NCBI GenBank assembly: GCA_944389895.1
Contig: CALXOA010000075.1
Span: forward strand, 1 to 64,000
Direction: 5' to 3'
Source of the DNA: an uncultured Victivallis sp.
GTDB lineage: Bacteria > Verrucomicrobiota > Lentisphaeria > Victivallales > Victivallaceae
Length of the DNA stretch: 64,000 nucleotides
The position numbers and the translations under genes are program-made. The notes under the pieces were generated by a model. That model worked only from the letters and a program-made list of their open reading frames with translations, was not told where the DNA came from and did not search any database. Positions 52,701-61,107 of the stretch are shown here, one piece after another. Every line of letters begins with the position of its first letter. The stretch's first letter is position 1.

Positions 52701-53296
52701 CGGCGGCGGGCCAGCTCGATCAGAAAACGGTTTGTCTGACGTTCCTCTTCCATACCGTGGTCCATGATCTCCAGGAAGAAATTGTCTTTCCCGAAGATCT
52801 CGAGATATTCGTCGAGAGCCTTCTCTGCACGGGCCGGGTTGCCTGCGAGGACGTAGCGGGGAATTTCACCCGCGATACAGGCGGACATCCCGATCAATCC
52901 CTCATGGTATTGCATCAGAAGCTCCTTGTCGATCCGCGGCTTGTAGTAGAGTCCGTTGCGGTACGCCTCCGAAATCAGCTTGCAGAGACTGTGGTAGCCG
53001 GTCTCATTTTCGCAGAGCAGCACGAGATGGTATCCCTTGATGTGCTCTACGGCCGGATTGCGGTCGAATCGTGTGGTCGGAGAAACATACGCTTCACAAC
53101 CGATCACCGGATTGATGCCCTCACCGGAGAGCGTCTTGTGAAACTCCTCGGCGCCGCCGACGTAACCGTGATCGGTGATCGCGATCGCGGGCATGTCGAA
53201 CTCCTTCGCCAGTTTCGACAGCCCCTTGACGGTACAGGCGCCGTCGAGCATGCTGTAATGAGTGTGCAGATGAAGATGGACAAAATCAGCAGGCAT
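49736..53296 (-). CDS. dnaE: DNA polymerase III alpha subunit
   Basis: An 1186-residue replicative polymerase of the DnaE1 type. The PHP domain starts with FVHLHLHTHYSMLDGACTVKG and includes a DHGYVGGAEEF site. The polymerase core has PVGPGRGSGAGSLVAF and the catalytic PPDFDIDFCEKRRGEVIDY. The finger region includes QTGIHAAGVIIGDQ, then tandem helix-hairpin-helix motifs and a C-terminal OB fold (RVRLTGMVGAFTQKF) and tau-binding end. Length is typical. GGGAGG lies upstream of the ATG. It is divergent from the GH5 gene with a good promoter between. Confidence 0.97.
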   Translation of the reverse strand: MPADFVHLHLHTHYSMLDGACTVKGLSKLAKEFDMPAIAITDHGYVGGAEEFHKTLSGEGINPVIGCEAYVSPTTRFDRNPAVEHIKGYHLVLLCENETGYHSLCKLISEAYRNGLYYKPRIDKELLMQYHEGLIGMSACIAGEIPRYVLAGNPARAEKALDEYLEIFGKDNFFLEIMDHGMEEERQTNRFLIELARRRNVPLVATNDVHYMRKEDAEAHEIMLCIQTGARLDDPKRFRFSAPEFYFKSPEEMKELFREVPDAVTNTRLIAERCSMKFHYVPEVNHYPVYTLPDGTVPGKEFLREVCLNNMPKRYGFDARKGELDERQQSIIKRMDYELGIIERTGFCSYFLVVSDFIRHAKEQGIPVGPGRGSGAGSLVAFLTLITDIDPLRYNLLFERFLNPERVSPPDFDIDFCEKRRGEVIDYVRDKYGHDSVAQICTYGQLKPKAVVKDVARVLGFDFEFGNRLTKLIPEDPKMTLDKAVEQSKELAELLNTDPQVARVFKFAKVLEGLNRQTGIHAAGVIIGDQRLDNLVPLARSAQGGMVVQFTAVPCEQQGLLKMDFLGLRTLTIIRNALDMIKETHNGLDLDMSTIPLDDPPTYEMLQRGDTVAVFQLESGGMQNLCRSFGVETIEHIVALLAIYRPGPMQFIPEFIARKKGTQEIIYDHPKMEPYLKETYGIMLYQEQIMQVVQVLAGFSLGGADILRRAIGKKKVDVLAKQKEKFVKGCWETNQISEELANQIWEKIKMFAGYGFNKSHSAAYAFVSYQTAYLKANYPVEFMAAVLTSEIESSEQIAFLINACKEMGIKVLPPDVNSSGISFSVDSGCIRFGLGAIKGVGEIAASKIIESRKQEGRFESFLDFCERCGAEINSRMLEHLTRAGALDSLGLRRSQILAIAEPMMAFAGERARDRAAGQGSLFDLFDDGGSGAGDCTVPIPDIPEFDSEEILKSEKELLGFYVTGHPLDPYAELVRTYASIPIRELETLGDNERVRLTGMVGAFTQKFSKNSGKQFGILQLEDLDSSAECMIYERALGTLTEANIPMAPGTPLLLEATVSKRDENEKPRVIVDRVELLATVPETLTQQLHLHLYASEIDSDTLKAVAAACFREPGETEVVTCLVGLDDSVTFIETRGRKIKVTCEMLRELDRLLGPGHYRLKAVPYAPPPRRAWNRDKEKTPEEKQA

Positions 53297-53343
53297 GAAA
53301 ACAAAAACCTCCCATTGGGAAAAAACTTTTACTTCAGCGAAGT

Positions 53344-53372
53344 ATTATACCCCGGCAACGGTTGTTTCACAA
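53344..53372 (-). promoter_or_regulatory. Putative promoter of dnaE with palindrome at -35
   Basis: On the minus strand TTGTGA and a perfect TATAAT are 17 bases apart, about 50 bases before dnaE. The -35 box lies within GGTTGT-TTC-ACAACC (53360-53374), a perfect six-pair inverted repeat that could be a repressor site. Confidence 0.6.
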
Positions 53373-53476
53373 CCCCGGAAACGTACTTTTTCGGGGAAAA
53401 ATCGCTGTTCGGAACGAACGTTCGCCGGCATGTAAAAAAATTTGGAATTTTTTTCATGGAAAACCCCGGGAGAAAG

Positions 53477-53505
53477 TTGTATCTCCGGCATCTTCACGTT
53501 AAAAT
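53477..53505 (+). promoter_or_regulatory. Putative promoter of the GH5 gene
   Basis: TTGTAT and TAAAAT (5 of 6) are 17 bases apart, about 40 bases before the GH5 start. Confidence 0.5.
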
Positions 53506-53547
53506 AACATCATGGATCGATCCATTCATATGACTGGGAGGATTTGA

Positions 53548-55125
53548 ATGATGAAAATGAGTTGTTTCCGTTTTCTCCGGCGGTACTGTAGGGGAATTGC
53601 CGTCGCGGTGGGGTTGTTTTCCGGCAGTGCTCCGGCGATTGCCGCCGATCTGGTTTACGCGGTCGACTTCAATGATCCCGTCGTTCGGGCGGCGGTCGCG
53701 AGGTGTCCTTATGCGAAAGTGGAAAAGGATTTTGAAGGTACCGATGTCCTGACGATCCGCGTTCCGGCCGGAAAACAGGAGGAGAGTTTTCAGTCGGCCG
53801 TCAGCATTCCGCTCTCCATCGCGGCGATGAAGCTCGGCAACGGCGGTCTCTTTGCCGAAGGCGACATTCAGTTCACCAATGTCAGTGAACCGAAATTCAG
53901 CTGGAACGGCGTCAAATTCATGCTTGTCTACTCCTCCGGCGGCAAGACGGAGTATCCCGATCTCAACCCCGGCTGGAAACGCAACTGCGGTACCCGGCCG
54001 TGGTACACCGCGGGTACTGCGCTCTCGCTGCCGGCTGATGTCACGAAGGCGACGCTGGTTCTCGGGCTTCAGCAGTCCAGCGGAGAAGTTTCATTCCGCA
54101 ACATCCGGTTCTACCGTGCGAATGCCGCACCGAAATCGTCGCTGGCGCAACAGCCGATTCCGCAGGCGCGTTATACCGGGGACCGGACCATCCGCCGCGG
54201 CGTGATGTCGCCGAATCGCTTCCGTGAGGAGGATTTCGCCGATCTGGCGAAGTGGAACGCCAACCTGATCCGCTGGCAGCTCAACCGCGATCTCGGGCGC
54301 GAATACACTCTGGAAGATTACAAGGTTGAAACCGCCCGGAAAATCGAAGAGCTCGCAAAGGCGCTCGATGCGGCGGCGAAATACAACATCAAAATCGTGG
54401 TCGATCTGCATCCCTGCGAAGGGGGGAAACTGATTCTGGGATCCCGCGAGGGACATGAATACCTGGTCGAGGTCTGGCAGTCGATTGCGAAGCGCTTCAA
54501 GGGGCATCCGGCGCTGTGGGGGTATGACATCCTGAATGAGCCGCATTCGCGCAATCTGAAGCCGGGATTTCCGTCGTGGCCGGAGCTGGCGGAGCGCACG
54601 ATCAGGGCGATCCGGGCCGTCGATCCGGATATTCCGGTCATCATTGAGGCGGATCGGATGGCGCATTACCAGGATCTTGAGTTTCTTCCGGTTTTCAATG
54701 AGCCGAACATCATTTACAGCATCCACTTCTATGCACCGGGGCAGCTGACCCATCAGCTCCGGCCCAATCAGCGCCCCTTTCAGGGGTATCCCGACGATGC
54801 GAAGGGGTGGAACAAGGAGTATCTGCGGCGCGAGCTGGCAAAGGCGCGGGAGTTTCAACTGAAAACCGGTGCCCGGATCTACGTCGGCGAGTTCAGCTGC
54901 ATCCGCTGGGCGCCCGGAGCCGCCGACTACATCCGGGATCTGATCGATCTCTTCGAGGAGTACGGCTGGGACTGGACCTATCACGCCTTCCGGGAGTGGG
55001 ACGGGTGGAGTGTGGAACACAGCGATGACCCCGATGTGAAAAACACGGTACCGACCACCCGGCGCAAGGAGGTCCTTCTCGAGGCATTCCGCAAAAACGG
55101 AGTTCCCGCGGCGGAGACGAAATAA
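53548..55125 (+). CDS. Secreted glycoside hydrolase family 5 enzyme
   Basis: A 525-residue enzyme with a signal peptide (IAVAVGLFSGSAPAIA) and an N-terminal beta-sandwich-like part (about residues 35-190) that may bind carbohydrate. The GH5 TIM barrel follows: RGVMSPNRF, NANLIRWQLNRD, IKIVVDLHPCEGG, the acid/base E331 in GYDILNEPHSRN, IIYSIHFYAPGQLT and the nucleophile E448 in YVGEFSCIRW, ending in HAFREWDGWSVEH. GH5 enzymes cleave beta-glucans or beta-mannans. GGGAGG lies six bases before the ATG. It is a single-gene unit next to a good promoter; type II secretion could carry it out. Confidence 0.92.
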   Translation: MMKMSCFRFLRRYCRGIAVAVGLFSGSAPAIAADLVYAVDFNDPVVRAAVARCPYAKVEKDFEGTDVLTIRVPAGKQEESFQSAVSIPLSIAAMKLGNGGLFAEGDIQFTNVSEPKFSWNGVKFMLVYSSGGKTEYPDLNPGWKRNCGTRPWYTAGTALSLPADVTKATLVLGLQQSSGEVSFRNIRFYRANAAPKSSLAQQPIPQARYTGDRTIRRGVMSPNRFREEDFADLAKWNANLIRWQLNRDLGREYTLEDYKVETARKIEELAKALDAAAKYNIKIVVDLHPCEGGKLILGSREGHEYLVEVWQSIAKRFKGHPALWGYDILNEPHSRNLKPGFPSWPELAERTIRAIRAVDPDIPVIIEADRMAHYQDLEFLPVFNEPNIIYSIHFYAPGQLTHQLRPNQRPFQGYPDDAKGWNKEYLRRELAKAREFQLKTGARIYVGEFSCIRWAPGAADYIRDLIDLFEEYGWDWTYHAFREWDGWSVEHSDDPDVKNTVPTTRRKEVLLEAFRKNGVPAAETK

Positions 55126-55170
55126 GAGTTTCACGCTTTCAAAAAGATGGTCGTATGGTTTCCCCGGATG

Positions 55171-55191
55171 CCCGCGCTTCGCGAAGGCGGG
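55171..55191. repeat. GC-rich hairpin between convergent genes
   Basis: CCCGC and CTTC pair with GAAG and GCGGG around a GC loop with one bulged G. There is no T-tract, so terminator function is uncertain. Confidence 0.4.
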
Positions 55192-55275
55192 GGGGGCTCC
55201 GGCCGTGGAAGGCACCCCTGCGGCAAAGTTCCGCGGAGACGGCAGGACGATCTGTGGGGAGCGATGTGCTCCTGG

Positions 55276-56583
55276 TCAACAGGGATGTGATTCCGGTTCC
55301 GTGCCTGCATCGGAATCGTATGCTCCGGGAAGGGCGCTGTTGAGCAGGCCGGCGAAATCTGCGGGCCTGGTCAGCTTGCGGATCCAGCCCCGTGCGAGGC
55401 GCAGCCGGAAAAACGGGGAGCGACCGAAGGTGAAGTCAATCAGTCGTACTGCGCGGTGCATCGCATCGAATCCGACATGATTTTTGCCGGCGTCGGCGGC
55501 GAAGGCAGCTGCCAGTACCAGTGCCGCAGGGGCCGCGAGCAACAGATGGCGCAGGCCGGTCGTGTAGTCGAAGCGCTGGATCTGTGTGCCGCAGAACTCC
55601 ATCGTATCGAGTTTTCCGTAGAAAAATTCGCGGAAAAGTTCCACCGCTTCAGTCGTCAGCGGCAACCGTCGGGCGATATTCGGAATGCAGAGAATCGACA
55701 CGTGCGGCGCAGCCGGGTTGAGTTCGGCCAGCACTCCGATTCCGGAGAATACCCGCAGATGGACTTTGGCGCGGTTGAGCCGTCGCCGGAACGCGGCGTC
55801 TTCCGGTCTGTCGTCCCGCAGGTAACCGCAGAGCAGACTGCGGAATCGGGAACGGACCAGTGCGTCAGCCCGACCGTTCCGGAGTTCGTTCTCCAATTCC
55901 GGCCGCGCCCTGGAGACGAACGCGGTCAGGTCGGTGGCGAAGGAGTCATCCGCTTCGCGAATCGCCTGATGCATCGCTTCGTTGTCGTGAAAATCAAGGA
56001 TGCGGGCTGCCGCGTAGAGACGCACCGCCAGCGGCAGCGTTTCGTCGCGCAGCAACAGCCGAAATCCCGCGTGGATTTTCCGGACCGTGACGAGGGGAAC
56101 CGGATTGGAGGCGGAGTAGATGCAGTCATTGACGCCGCGCCGGTTGCCGAGTTGTCGCGAGAGAATGGCGACTTCGTCGAGCTGGTCGCCGAGGCGGTTT
56201 CCATCCCGGCGTCCTACCGCCGGGCAGATGAAACGGTAACTGGCGGAGACGCCCCCATCTGCCCAGTGCTGGATGTGGAGCGGAAAGATCCGGCAGCTCA
56301 GCGGTTTCGCCGCCATTCCGGGGGAATTGTGGATCTTGCAGAGGCGTCCTTCCGCGAAAATGCAGCGTCCGTCTTCCCCACGGCGAACCGCCACCTCCCC
56401 GGGCTGATCCGAGGGGGCGAAGCAGCGGTTGAACTCCTGCGGCACTCCGGGCAGACGCAGAGCCATCAGCCGCTCCGCCTCCGTTTGCGTCAGCAGCACT
56501 TCAAACAACGTACAGCAGCCGCGCTCGCAGCTCATGCAGCGTGTACGCTGTTCGGGATTCAACGCGCAGGTGAAGCGGGCCAT
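55276..56583 (-). CDS. YkgJ-type cysteine-cluster protein
   Basis: A 435-residue protein whose N-terminal third carries a cysteine cluster like that of YkgJ/UPF0153 proteins: CMSCERGCCTLFEV, GRCIFAEGRLCKIHNSPGM and KPLSCRIFPLHIQ, likely binding zinc or an iron-sulfur cluster. The remaining 300 residues are mainly helical and match nothing I know. It is probably cytoplasmic. The ATG at 56583 has no obvious ribosome binding site and follows the YnbE-YdbL gene after seven bases, so it is probably coupled to it. The function is unknown. Confidence 0.75.
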   Translation of the reverse strand: MARFTCALNPEQRTRCMSCERGCCTLFEVLLTQTEAERLMALRLPGVPQEFNRCFAPSDQPGEVAVRRGEDGRCIFAEGRLCKIHNSPGMAAKPLSCRIFPLHIQHWADGGVSASYRFICPAVGRRDGNRLGDQLDEVAILSRQLGNRRGVNDCIYSASNPVPLVTVRKIHAGFRLLLRDETLPLAVRLYAAARILDFHDNEAMHQAIREADDSFATDLTAFVSRARPELENELRNGRADALVRSRFRSLLCGYLRDDRPEDAAFRRRLNRAKVHLRVFSGIGVLAELNPAAPHVSILCIPNIARRLPLTTEAVELFREFFYGKLDTMEFCGTQIQRFDYTTGLRHLLLAAPAALVLAAAFAADAGKNHVGFDAMHRAVRLIDFTFGRSPFFRLRLARGWIRKLTRPADFAGLLNSALPGAYDSDAGTEPESHPC

Positions 56584-56590
56584 TCCGGAA

Positions 56591-57094
56591 TCAGGGTTTG
56601 GCGTTCCAGTTTCCGGCGCTGTCCTGCAGCAGCGTTCCCGAGGGTACCCGTTCGGCAACCCGGACGGCGAACCGCTCTCCGACAAATTCCGGTGTGCTGT
56701 TTTCCCGTTTCGCGACTTCGCGGAAGATCGTCAGCCGATCGGCATTTTCCGCCGCGACGACATTCTTCAGCTCGCTGCCGAGTTCGGCCCGGGCTTCGAG
56801 AAATCCCTTGTTGTTCTCGCCGATCAACCCCTCTTTCCGGGCCTGGGTGAGTTGCGGGCGCCGTTCCATCATCCGCCGGAAACGCCGGGTACGCTCGTTG
56901 TCCGGCATGGCGGCGGTATTTGCCGGTGTGCTCTCTGCAATTTCTTCGGAAAGCGCCTGGTCTACCTTGAGATTTACGTCGAGGGTGATCTGAATCGGTT
57001 TGACGGTGATCTCATTTTGCGTCTTGATGGTCGGGGTACAGCCGGTCACGACGGCGGCGACCAGCACGGTGCCGCAGACTGGTTTGAGATTCAT
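56591..57094 (-). CDS. YnbE-YdbL fusion lipoprotein
   Basis: A 167-residue lipoprotein: signal peptide and lipobox VVTGC with Cys19. Residues 20-50 (PTIKTQNEI, KPIQITLDVNLKVDQ) resemble the small lipoprotein YnbE. Residues about 78-167 (QLTQARKEGLIGENNKGFLE, then VGERFAVRV and the end DSAGNWNAKP) resemble YdbL (DUF1318). In E. coli these are separate genes beside ydbH, acting in outer-membrane lipid homeostasis. Here they are one chain directly downstream of the YdbH-like gene, six bases away. The fusion is seen in the sequence; the shared function is inferred from the family. Confidence 0.85.
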   Translation of the reverse strand: MNLKPVCGTVLVAAVVTGCTPTIKTQNEITVKPIQITLDVNLKVDQALSEEIAESTPANTAAMPDNERTRRFRRMMERRPQLTQARKEGLIGENNKGFLEARAELGSELKNVVAAENADRLTIFREVAKRENSTPEFVGERFAVRVAERVPSGTLLQDSAGNWNAKP

Positions 57095-57100
57095 GGTTGC

Positions 57101-59644
57101 CTACTCCTTCAGGATGGTTTGCAGTTTTTCGTTTATCTTCAGGAAACGGTTTAACGGGAGACGGGTGTTGATGTTGAGCTGGATCCCCTGAAAATTGGCC
57201 CGGCCGTTCGGATCGCGCCGCAGCTGACCGGTCTCTTCGTCGGTGGTAAAGGGCAGGGGGCCTGCCGGACGGCCGTCGAGCTGAAGCGCGACGATCAATT
57301 CGCCCTTTTCCGAACGCAGGTCAAGTTTGATCCAGTTGTATCGAAAGTCCCGAAGAGCCTCGGAGGCAAATTCAATCTGAGCCTGACGCATTACCGCCCC
57401 CGAACCTGTGACCAGTTGTTCCGGATTGGCGATCTTCAACGTACCCTCCTTGCCGGGACGGGTGTAGAGATAACCGGTGTCGAACGAGATTCCGTTCCGT
57501 CGGGACACACGCACCGGCAGTTTCCCGAACAAGACGCCGTCGCCGTCAATTTTCGAGGAGGTCATGCCGGTTTCCGTCAGGAGTTGAGCGAAATTCAGGT
57601 TTTCGCAGTAGAATACGGTCTCCCATACCTGCTGGTTGGTGCGGATCGGGAGACTGCGCATATAAAGTTCGCCGCCGCACCAGTCGAACCGGGCACTTTC
57701 AATTACGGTCAGAGTGGGGGATTTCACCTCGAAGTTGATCTGCAGATCGGAGATGTTGATTTTCCCGGCGGAGATCTTTTTCACCGTCAGTTTCTGCGAC
57801 GGCGGCGTGGTGGCCGCGAGGAGGTCGTTGAAACGCAGATCGAGGGAGACTCCTTCCAGAGAGAGATCGTTTTCCGGCATTGCGAATGTTCCGTTGGAAA
57901 GAAAGAGATGGACCCCGGTCGTCAATTGCCCCTCTTCGTAGCGCAACGCCCCGCCGAGGGCGACGGATGCATTCCCGGTCGCCCGGCCGATTCCCGGAAC
58001 ATAATCCTCAAGCTTGAGCGGCGCCGGCGGCGTGTAGGTCGGAAGGTTGACTTCGAAGAGCAGATCGGGGGCCGCACCGGATTTCGGGTGGACGAAACCA
58101 CGGAAATCGATTCCGGCACCGGGCGCGAACGGGGTTTCCGCGTTTCCGCGCAGTTTCACGTCGCGCCCCTGGAGCTGGAAGGAGCTGTCGATCTTTCCCA
58201 GTTCTCTTTCCCCGAAGCGGATCGAACCGGCACGAAAACTGCCCGGCATCTCTCCGTCAGGCGGCAGCGGTATGGTCAGGGCGATGTCGGAGACGGCTAT
58301 TGCGCGTTCCGGATCGTTGAAGGTCATGCCGCTGCCCGCGATCAGGAAACGCCCGTTCGCTTTGTAGAGTCGGAGCAGGGGCGCGTCAAAACGGCCGCCG
58401 TATGCTTCGAGACGGATTCCCCCGGTGGTCAACTCGGCATCCTCGATCTTCAATGACTTCGAACTGCCGGAGAGAACAAGGCGCCACTGTGCCGGGTCGA
58501 TGTCCCGGAGCTTCACCAGCTCTTCCTGGATGGAGAGCGGCGGCAGCTGGGCGGTGCCGGAGAACAGCGCCCGGAAAGTCCCGTCTGCCAGGCGGTAACT
58601 GAGCGAGAATTTCTGGGACAGATCGAGATCGCGTTCAAAATGGACCGGCAGCTGGCTCTGGGGCGAAAAGGCGAGGCCGGTGCGGAGTGTCCCGGAGAGG
58701 CGCAGTTCTTCTCCGGCGGTTTCCGCGTCGCAAGCGAGCTCCAGCTTCAAGGTTCCGGCCGGTTCGAAGCCGGTCAGATCGGCCAGTGTTTCGAGCCGGA
58801 TGGTCGAATCGAGCTTTGCGGTGAGCTTCCCGGTGGAACGGTTGAAATCCAGTTTCAGGTGTATTTGCTGGCCTCGCGGGGTCAGCGTCAGATCGGCGTG
58901 GATTAAAGACCACTCCGGATCACCGGGCGTCAGAATCGCATCAACCGGTATTGAGAGGCGTTTTCCTTCCCAGTCGAAACGGAGCTGGACCGCATGAAGT
59001 GTGATTTTCTCCAGCAGGAAACGGAATTTTACATCCATTGGAAGTTGTGCGGGTGCACTGTCCGGGGCGCCCTCTTCTGCCGCCTGTTCCGCCGCCTGCC
59101 GGATCCGGTCGAGATCGAGTCCGTCAATATGGAACTGCCCCTGTCGAACCTGTATGCCGATGTCGGCTCCGCTCAGCGTGACGTTTTTCACCGCCAGCTG
59201 CAGGGTGCGCCGGTCGTCGAGAAGTTCCGCGCCGAAGTCGCTCCGGATCGAATCCACCCGCAATTTCCCCCCGGCGTCGTCGGTGATTTCAAATTCCGCG
59301 AGATCGAGCCCGGTGAGGCCGAGACGCCGGATTTTGAACGTTGCACTGTCTAGGGCGTATTTCTTCTGAACGGGCGGCAGAAAACGTTCGGTAATATGAT
59401 CCGGCAGAAACCAGTTCCAGTAGACCAACAGCGCCGCGATGCCGGCCAGCGTCACGAGCGCGAGAAAGACGACCGCACTCACCAGCAGCGTATAGAGCAT
59501 GTGGAGAATACAGCCGAGACCGGATCGCTTCTTTTTCCGGGGAGCCGTAGCCGGAGCGCTGCTTCCCTGCGCGGCAGGTTCAACTGCCTGCGCTGGGGCC
59601 GTGGTGTTCTCCGACATGTGCCTTTTCTTGTTTCGCTTACGCAT
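57101..59644 (-). CDS. YdbH-like AsmA-family envelope protein
   Basis: An 847-residue protein of the YdbH type. A basic cytoplasmic start and one membrane helix (LHMLYTLLVSAVVFLALVTL) precede a long beta-rich periplasmic region with AsmA/YdbH-like elements, ending in NFQGIQLNINTRLPLNRFLK as in other YdbH proteins. Such proteins form a bridge from inner to outer membrane for phospholipid transport. The ATG at 59644 has AGGG about ten bases upstream within the mnmE end; an ATG at 59617 is possible. It lies six bases after the mnmE stop and is followed by its YnbE-YdbL partner. Confidence 0.85.
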   Translation of the reverse strand: MRKRNKKRHMSENTTAPAQAVEPAAQGSSAPATAPRKKKRSGLGCILHMLYTLLVSAVVFLALVTLAGIAALLVYWNWFLPDHITERFLPPVQKKYALDSATFKIRRLGLTGLDLAEFEITDDAGGKLRVDSIRSDFGAELLDDRRTLQLAVKNVTLSGADIGIQVRQGQFHIDGLDLDRIRQAAEQAAEEGAPDSAPAQLPMDVKFRFLLEKITLHAVQLRFDWEGKRLSIPVDAILTPGDPEWSLIHADLTLTPRGQQIHLKLDFNRSTGKLTAKLDSTIRLETLADLTGFEPAGTLKLELACDAETAGEELRLSGTLRTGLAFSPQSQLPVHFERDLDLSQKFSLSYRLADGTFRALFSGTAQLPPLSIQEELVKLRDIDPAQWRLVLSGSSKSLKIEDAELTTGGIRLEAYGGRFDAPLLRLYKANGRFLIAGSGMTFNDPERAIAVSDIALTIPLPPDGEMPGSFRAGSIRFGERELGKIDSSFQLQGRDVKLRGNAETPFAPGAGIDFRGFVHPKSGAAPDLLFEVNLPTYTPPAPLKLEDYVPGIGRATGNASVALGGALRYEEGQLTTGVHLFLSNGTFAMPENDLSLEGVSLDLRFNDLLAATTPPSQKLTVKKISAGKINISDLQINFEVKSPTLTVIESARFDWCGGELYMRSLPIRTNQQVWETVFYCENLNFAQLLTETGMTSSKIDGDGVLFGKLPVRVSRRNGISFDTGYLYTRPGKEGTLKIANPEQLVTGSGAVMRQAQIEFASEALRDFRYNWIKLDLRSEKGELIVALQLDGRPAGPLPFTTDEETGQLRRDPNGRANFQGIQLNINTRLPLNRFLKINEKLQTILKE

Positions 59645-59650
59645 GATTCG

Positions 59651-60979
59651 TCATTTCCCTATACAGAATCGGCTGAAGATATGGTCGAGTATATCCGGTT
59701 CCGTCGTCCGTCCTGTGATCGCACCGATCGCTGCGGCGGCATCGCGAAGCGCCGGTCCGGCGAGTTCATATTCCTCTGCTCGAAAGCGTTCCGACGCTTC
59801 GCGGATTTTTCCTTCGGCCTCTTCCAGCAATTCGGCGGCGCGGGCGTTGACCGCAACCTCCGGAGCCTCCGGACGCGGAGTATGGACCGCGAGTTGAGCG
59901 AAAGCGTCGAGCAGTGTGTCGATGTTTCGCGCTTCTTTGACCGATATTCGCACTGTCGGGCCAGAGACTTCCGGGAGCTCCCTGTCCGGTACGAGATCGA
60001 TTTTGTTCCAGACCGCGATCCGGCCGGGCGGCGCCTGACGGATCATTTCCTCCACTTCCTCCCCGGGGTCCTCTCCCGCGGCGTCCAGCAGCCAGAAGGT
60101 GATTTCGGCCGCGGCGATCGACCGGCGGCTGCGTTCAACGCCGAGCTGTTCGATCGGGTCGGAACTTTCGCGCAGTCCGGCGGTATCGGTCAGATGGACC
60201 GGCAGGCCACGCAGCACGGTATCGGCCTCGACGGTGTCGCGCGTCGTGCCGGGAATTTCGGTTACGATCGCCCGTTCAACGCCGAGAAGCAGATTGAGCA
60301 GACTCGATTTCCCCGCGTTGGGCCGTCCCGCGATCACGACGTGGATGCCGTCGCGCAGCGTGGCGCCAAGTTCCCGCGTCGCGAGAAGTTCTTCCGTTTC
60401 GCGTGCCGCAGCTGCGAGCCGTTCCGGTACCGATTCATCCCATTCGAGCTCTTCGTCTGGAAAATCCAGATGCGATTCACATTCCGCGCGGAGGGCGGTC
60501 AATTCATCATGAAGATGGTTGAGGCGGCGGCTCAGCGTGCCTTCCAGCTGGCGGCCTGCGACACGGAATGCCAGGTCGCTCCCTGCGCGGATCAGATCCG
60601 CCACCGCTTCGGCCTGGACGAGATCCAGCCGCCCGTTTGCGAAGGCCCGGAACGTGAACTCTCCGGGTTCGGCCAGGCGGCAGCCCGCCTCGAAAGCGGC
60701 TTTCAACGCATTGTCGGCCGCCGCCGGGCCGCCGTGGCAGTGGAGTTCGACCACATCGTCACCGGTATAACTGGCGGGTCCCTTCATATAGACTGCGAGC
60801 GCGGAATCCGGCCCGATCCGGCCGAGAAGCATCCGGCGACAATTGGCTTCGCCGAGTTCGGCGCGCCCGTGCCAGACCCGGCGCCCGACGGCTAGTGCGT
60901 CTGGACCGGAAATGCGGATGATCGAAATCGCTCCGCCGATTCCGGTTGCCGGTGCGGCAATGTTGTCAAAGGTGTTCAT
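59651..60979 (-). CDS. mnmE: tRNA modification GTPase MnmE
   Basis: A 442-residue GTPase that with MnmG makes the 5-carboxymethylaminomethyl modification of wobble uridines. The N-terminal folate-binding domain has NIAAPATGIGGAISIIRISG and GPASYTGDDVVELHCHGGP. The G domain has GRPNAGKSSLLNLLLG, VTEIPGTTRDTVEADT, DTAGLRESSDPIE and NKID. The C-terminus is the family-defining CIGK. The ATG at 60979 has GGAG six bases upstream; longer readings are unlikely. It heads the operon with the YdbH-like gene. Confidence 0.96.
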   Translation of the reverse strand: MNTFDNIAAPATGIGGAISIIRISGPDALAVGRRVWHGRAELGEANCRRMLLGRIGPDSALAVYMKGPASYTGDDVVELHCHGGPAAADNALKAAFEAGCRLAEPGEFTFRAFANGRLDLVQAEAVADLIRAGSDLAFRVAGRQLEGTLSRRLNHLHDELTALRAECESHLDFPDEELEWDESVPERLAAAARETEELLATRELGATLRDGIHVVIAGRPNAGKSSLLNLLLGVERAIVTEIPGTTRDTVEADTVLRGLPVHLTDTAGLRESSDPIEQLGVERSRRSIAAAEITFWLLDAAGEDPGEEVEEMIRQAPPGRIAVWNKIDLVPDRELPEVSGPTVRISVKEARNIDTLLDAFAQLAVHTPRPEAPEVAVNARAAELLEEAEGKIREASERFRAEEYELAGPALRDAAAAIGAITGRTTEPDILDHIFSRFCIGK

Positions 60980-61107
60980 CACGTTCTCCACGTCGCGCAT
61001 GATTGTAACATCGCGCTTAACATAGCACTGCGTACACGCAAATGCCAGTATGGAAACGGGTAAATCGCACCCTGCGGTCTGCATGTCTCTTCCGGAGGGG
61101 AGAGAAA

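Noticed and set aside
51542..53533. Long plus-strand frame opposite dnaE
   Set aside because: Antisense shadow of dnaE, and it would overlap the dnaE promoter region.
55171..55191. Strong hairpin as a rho-independent terminator of the GH5 gene
   Set aside because: No T-tract follows on either strand, so it was listed only as a hairpin.
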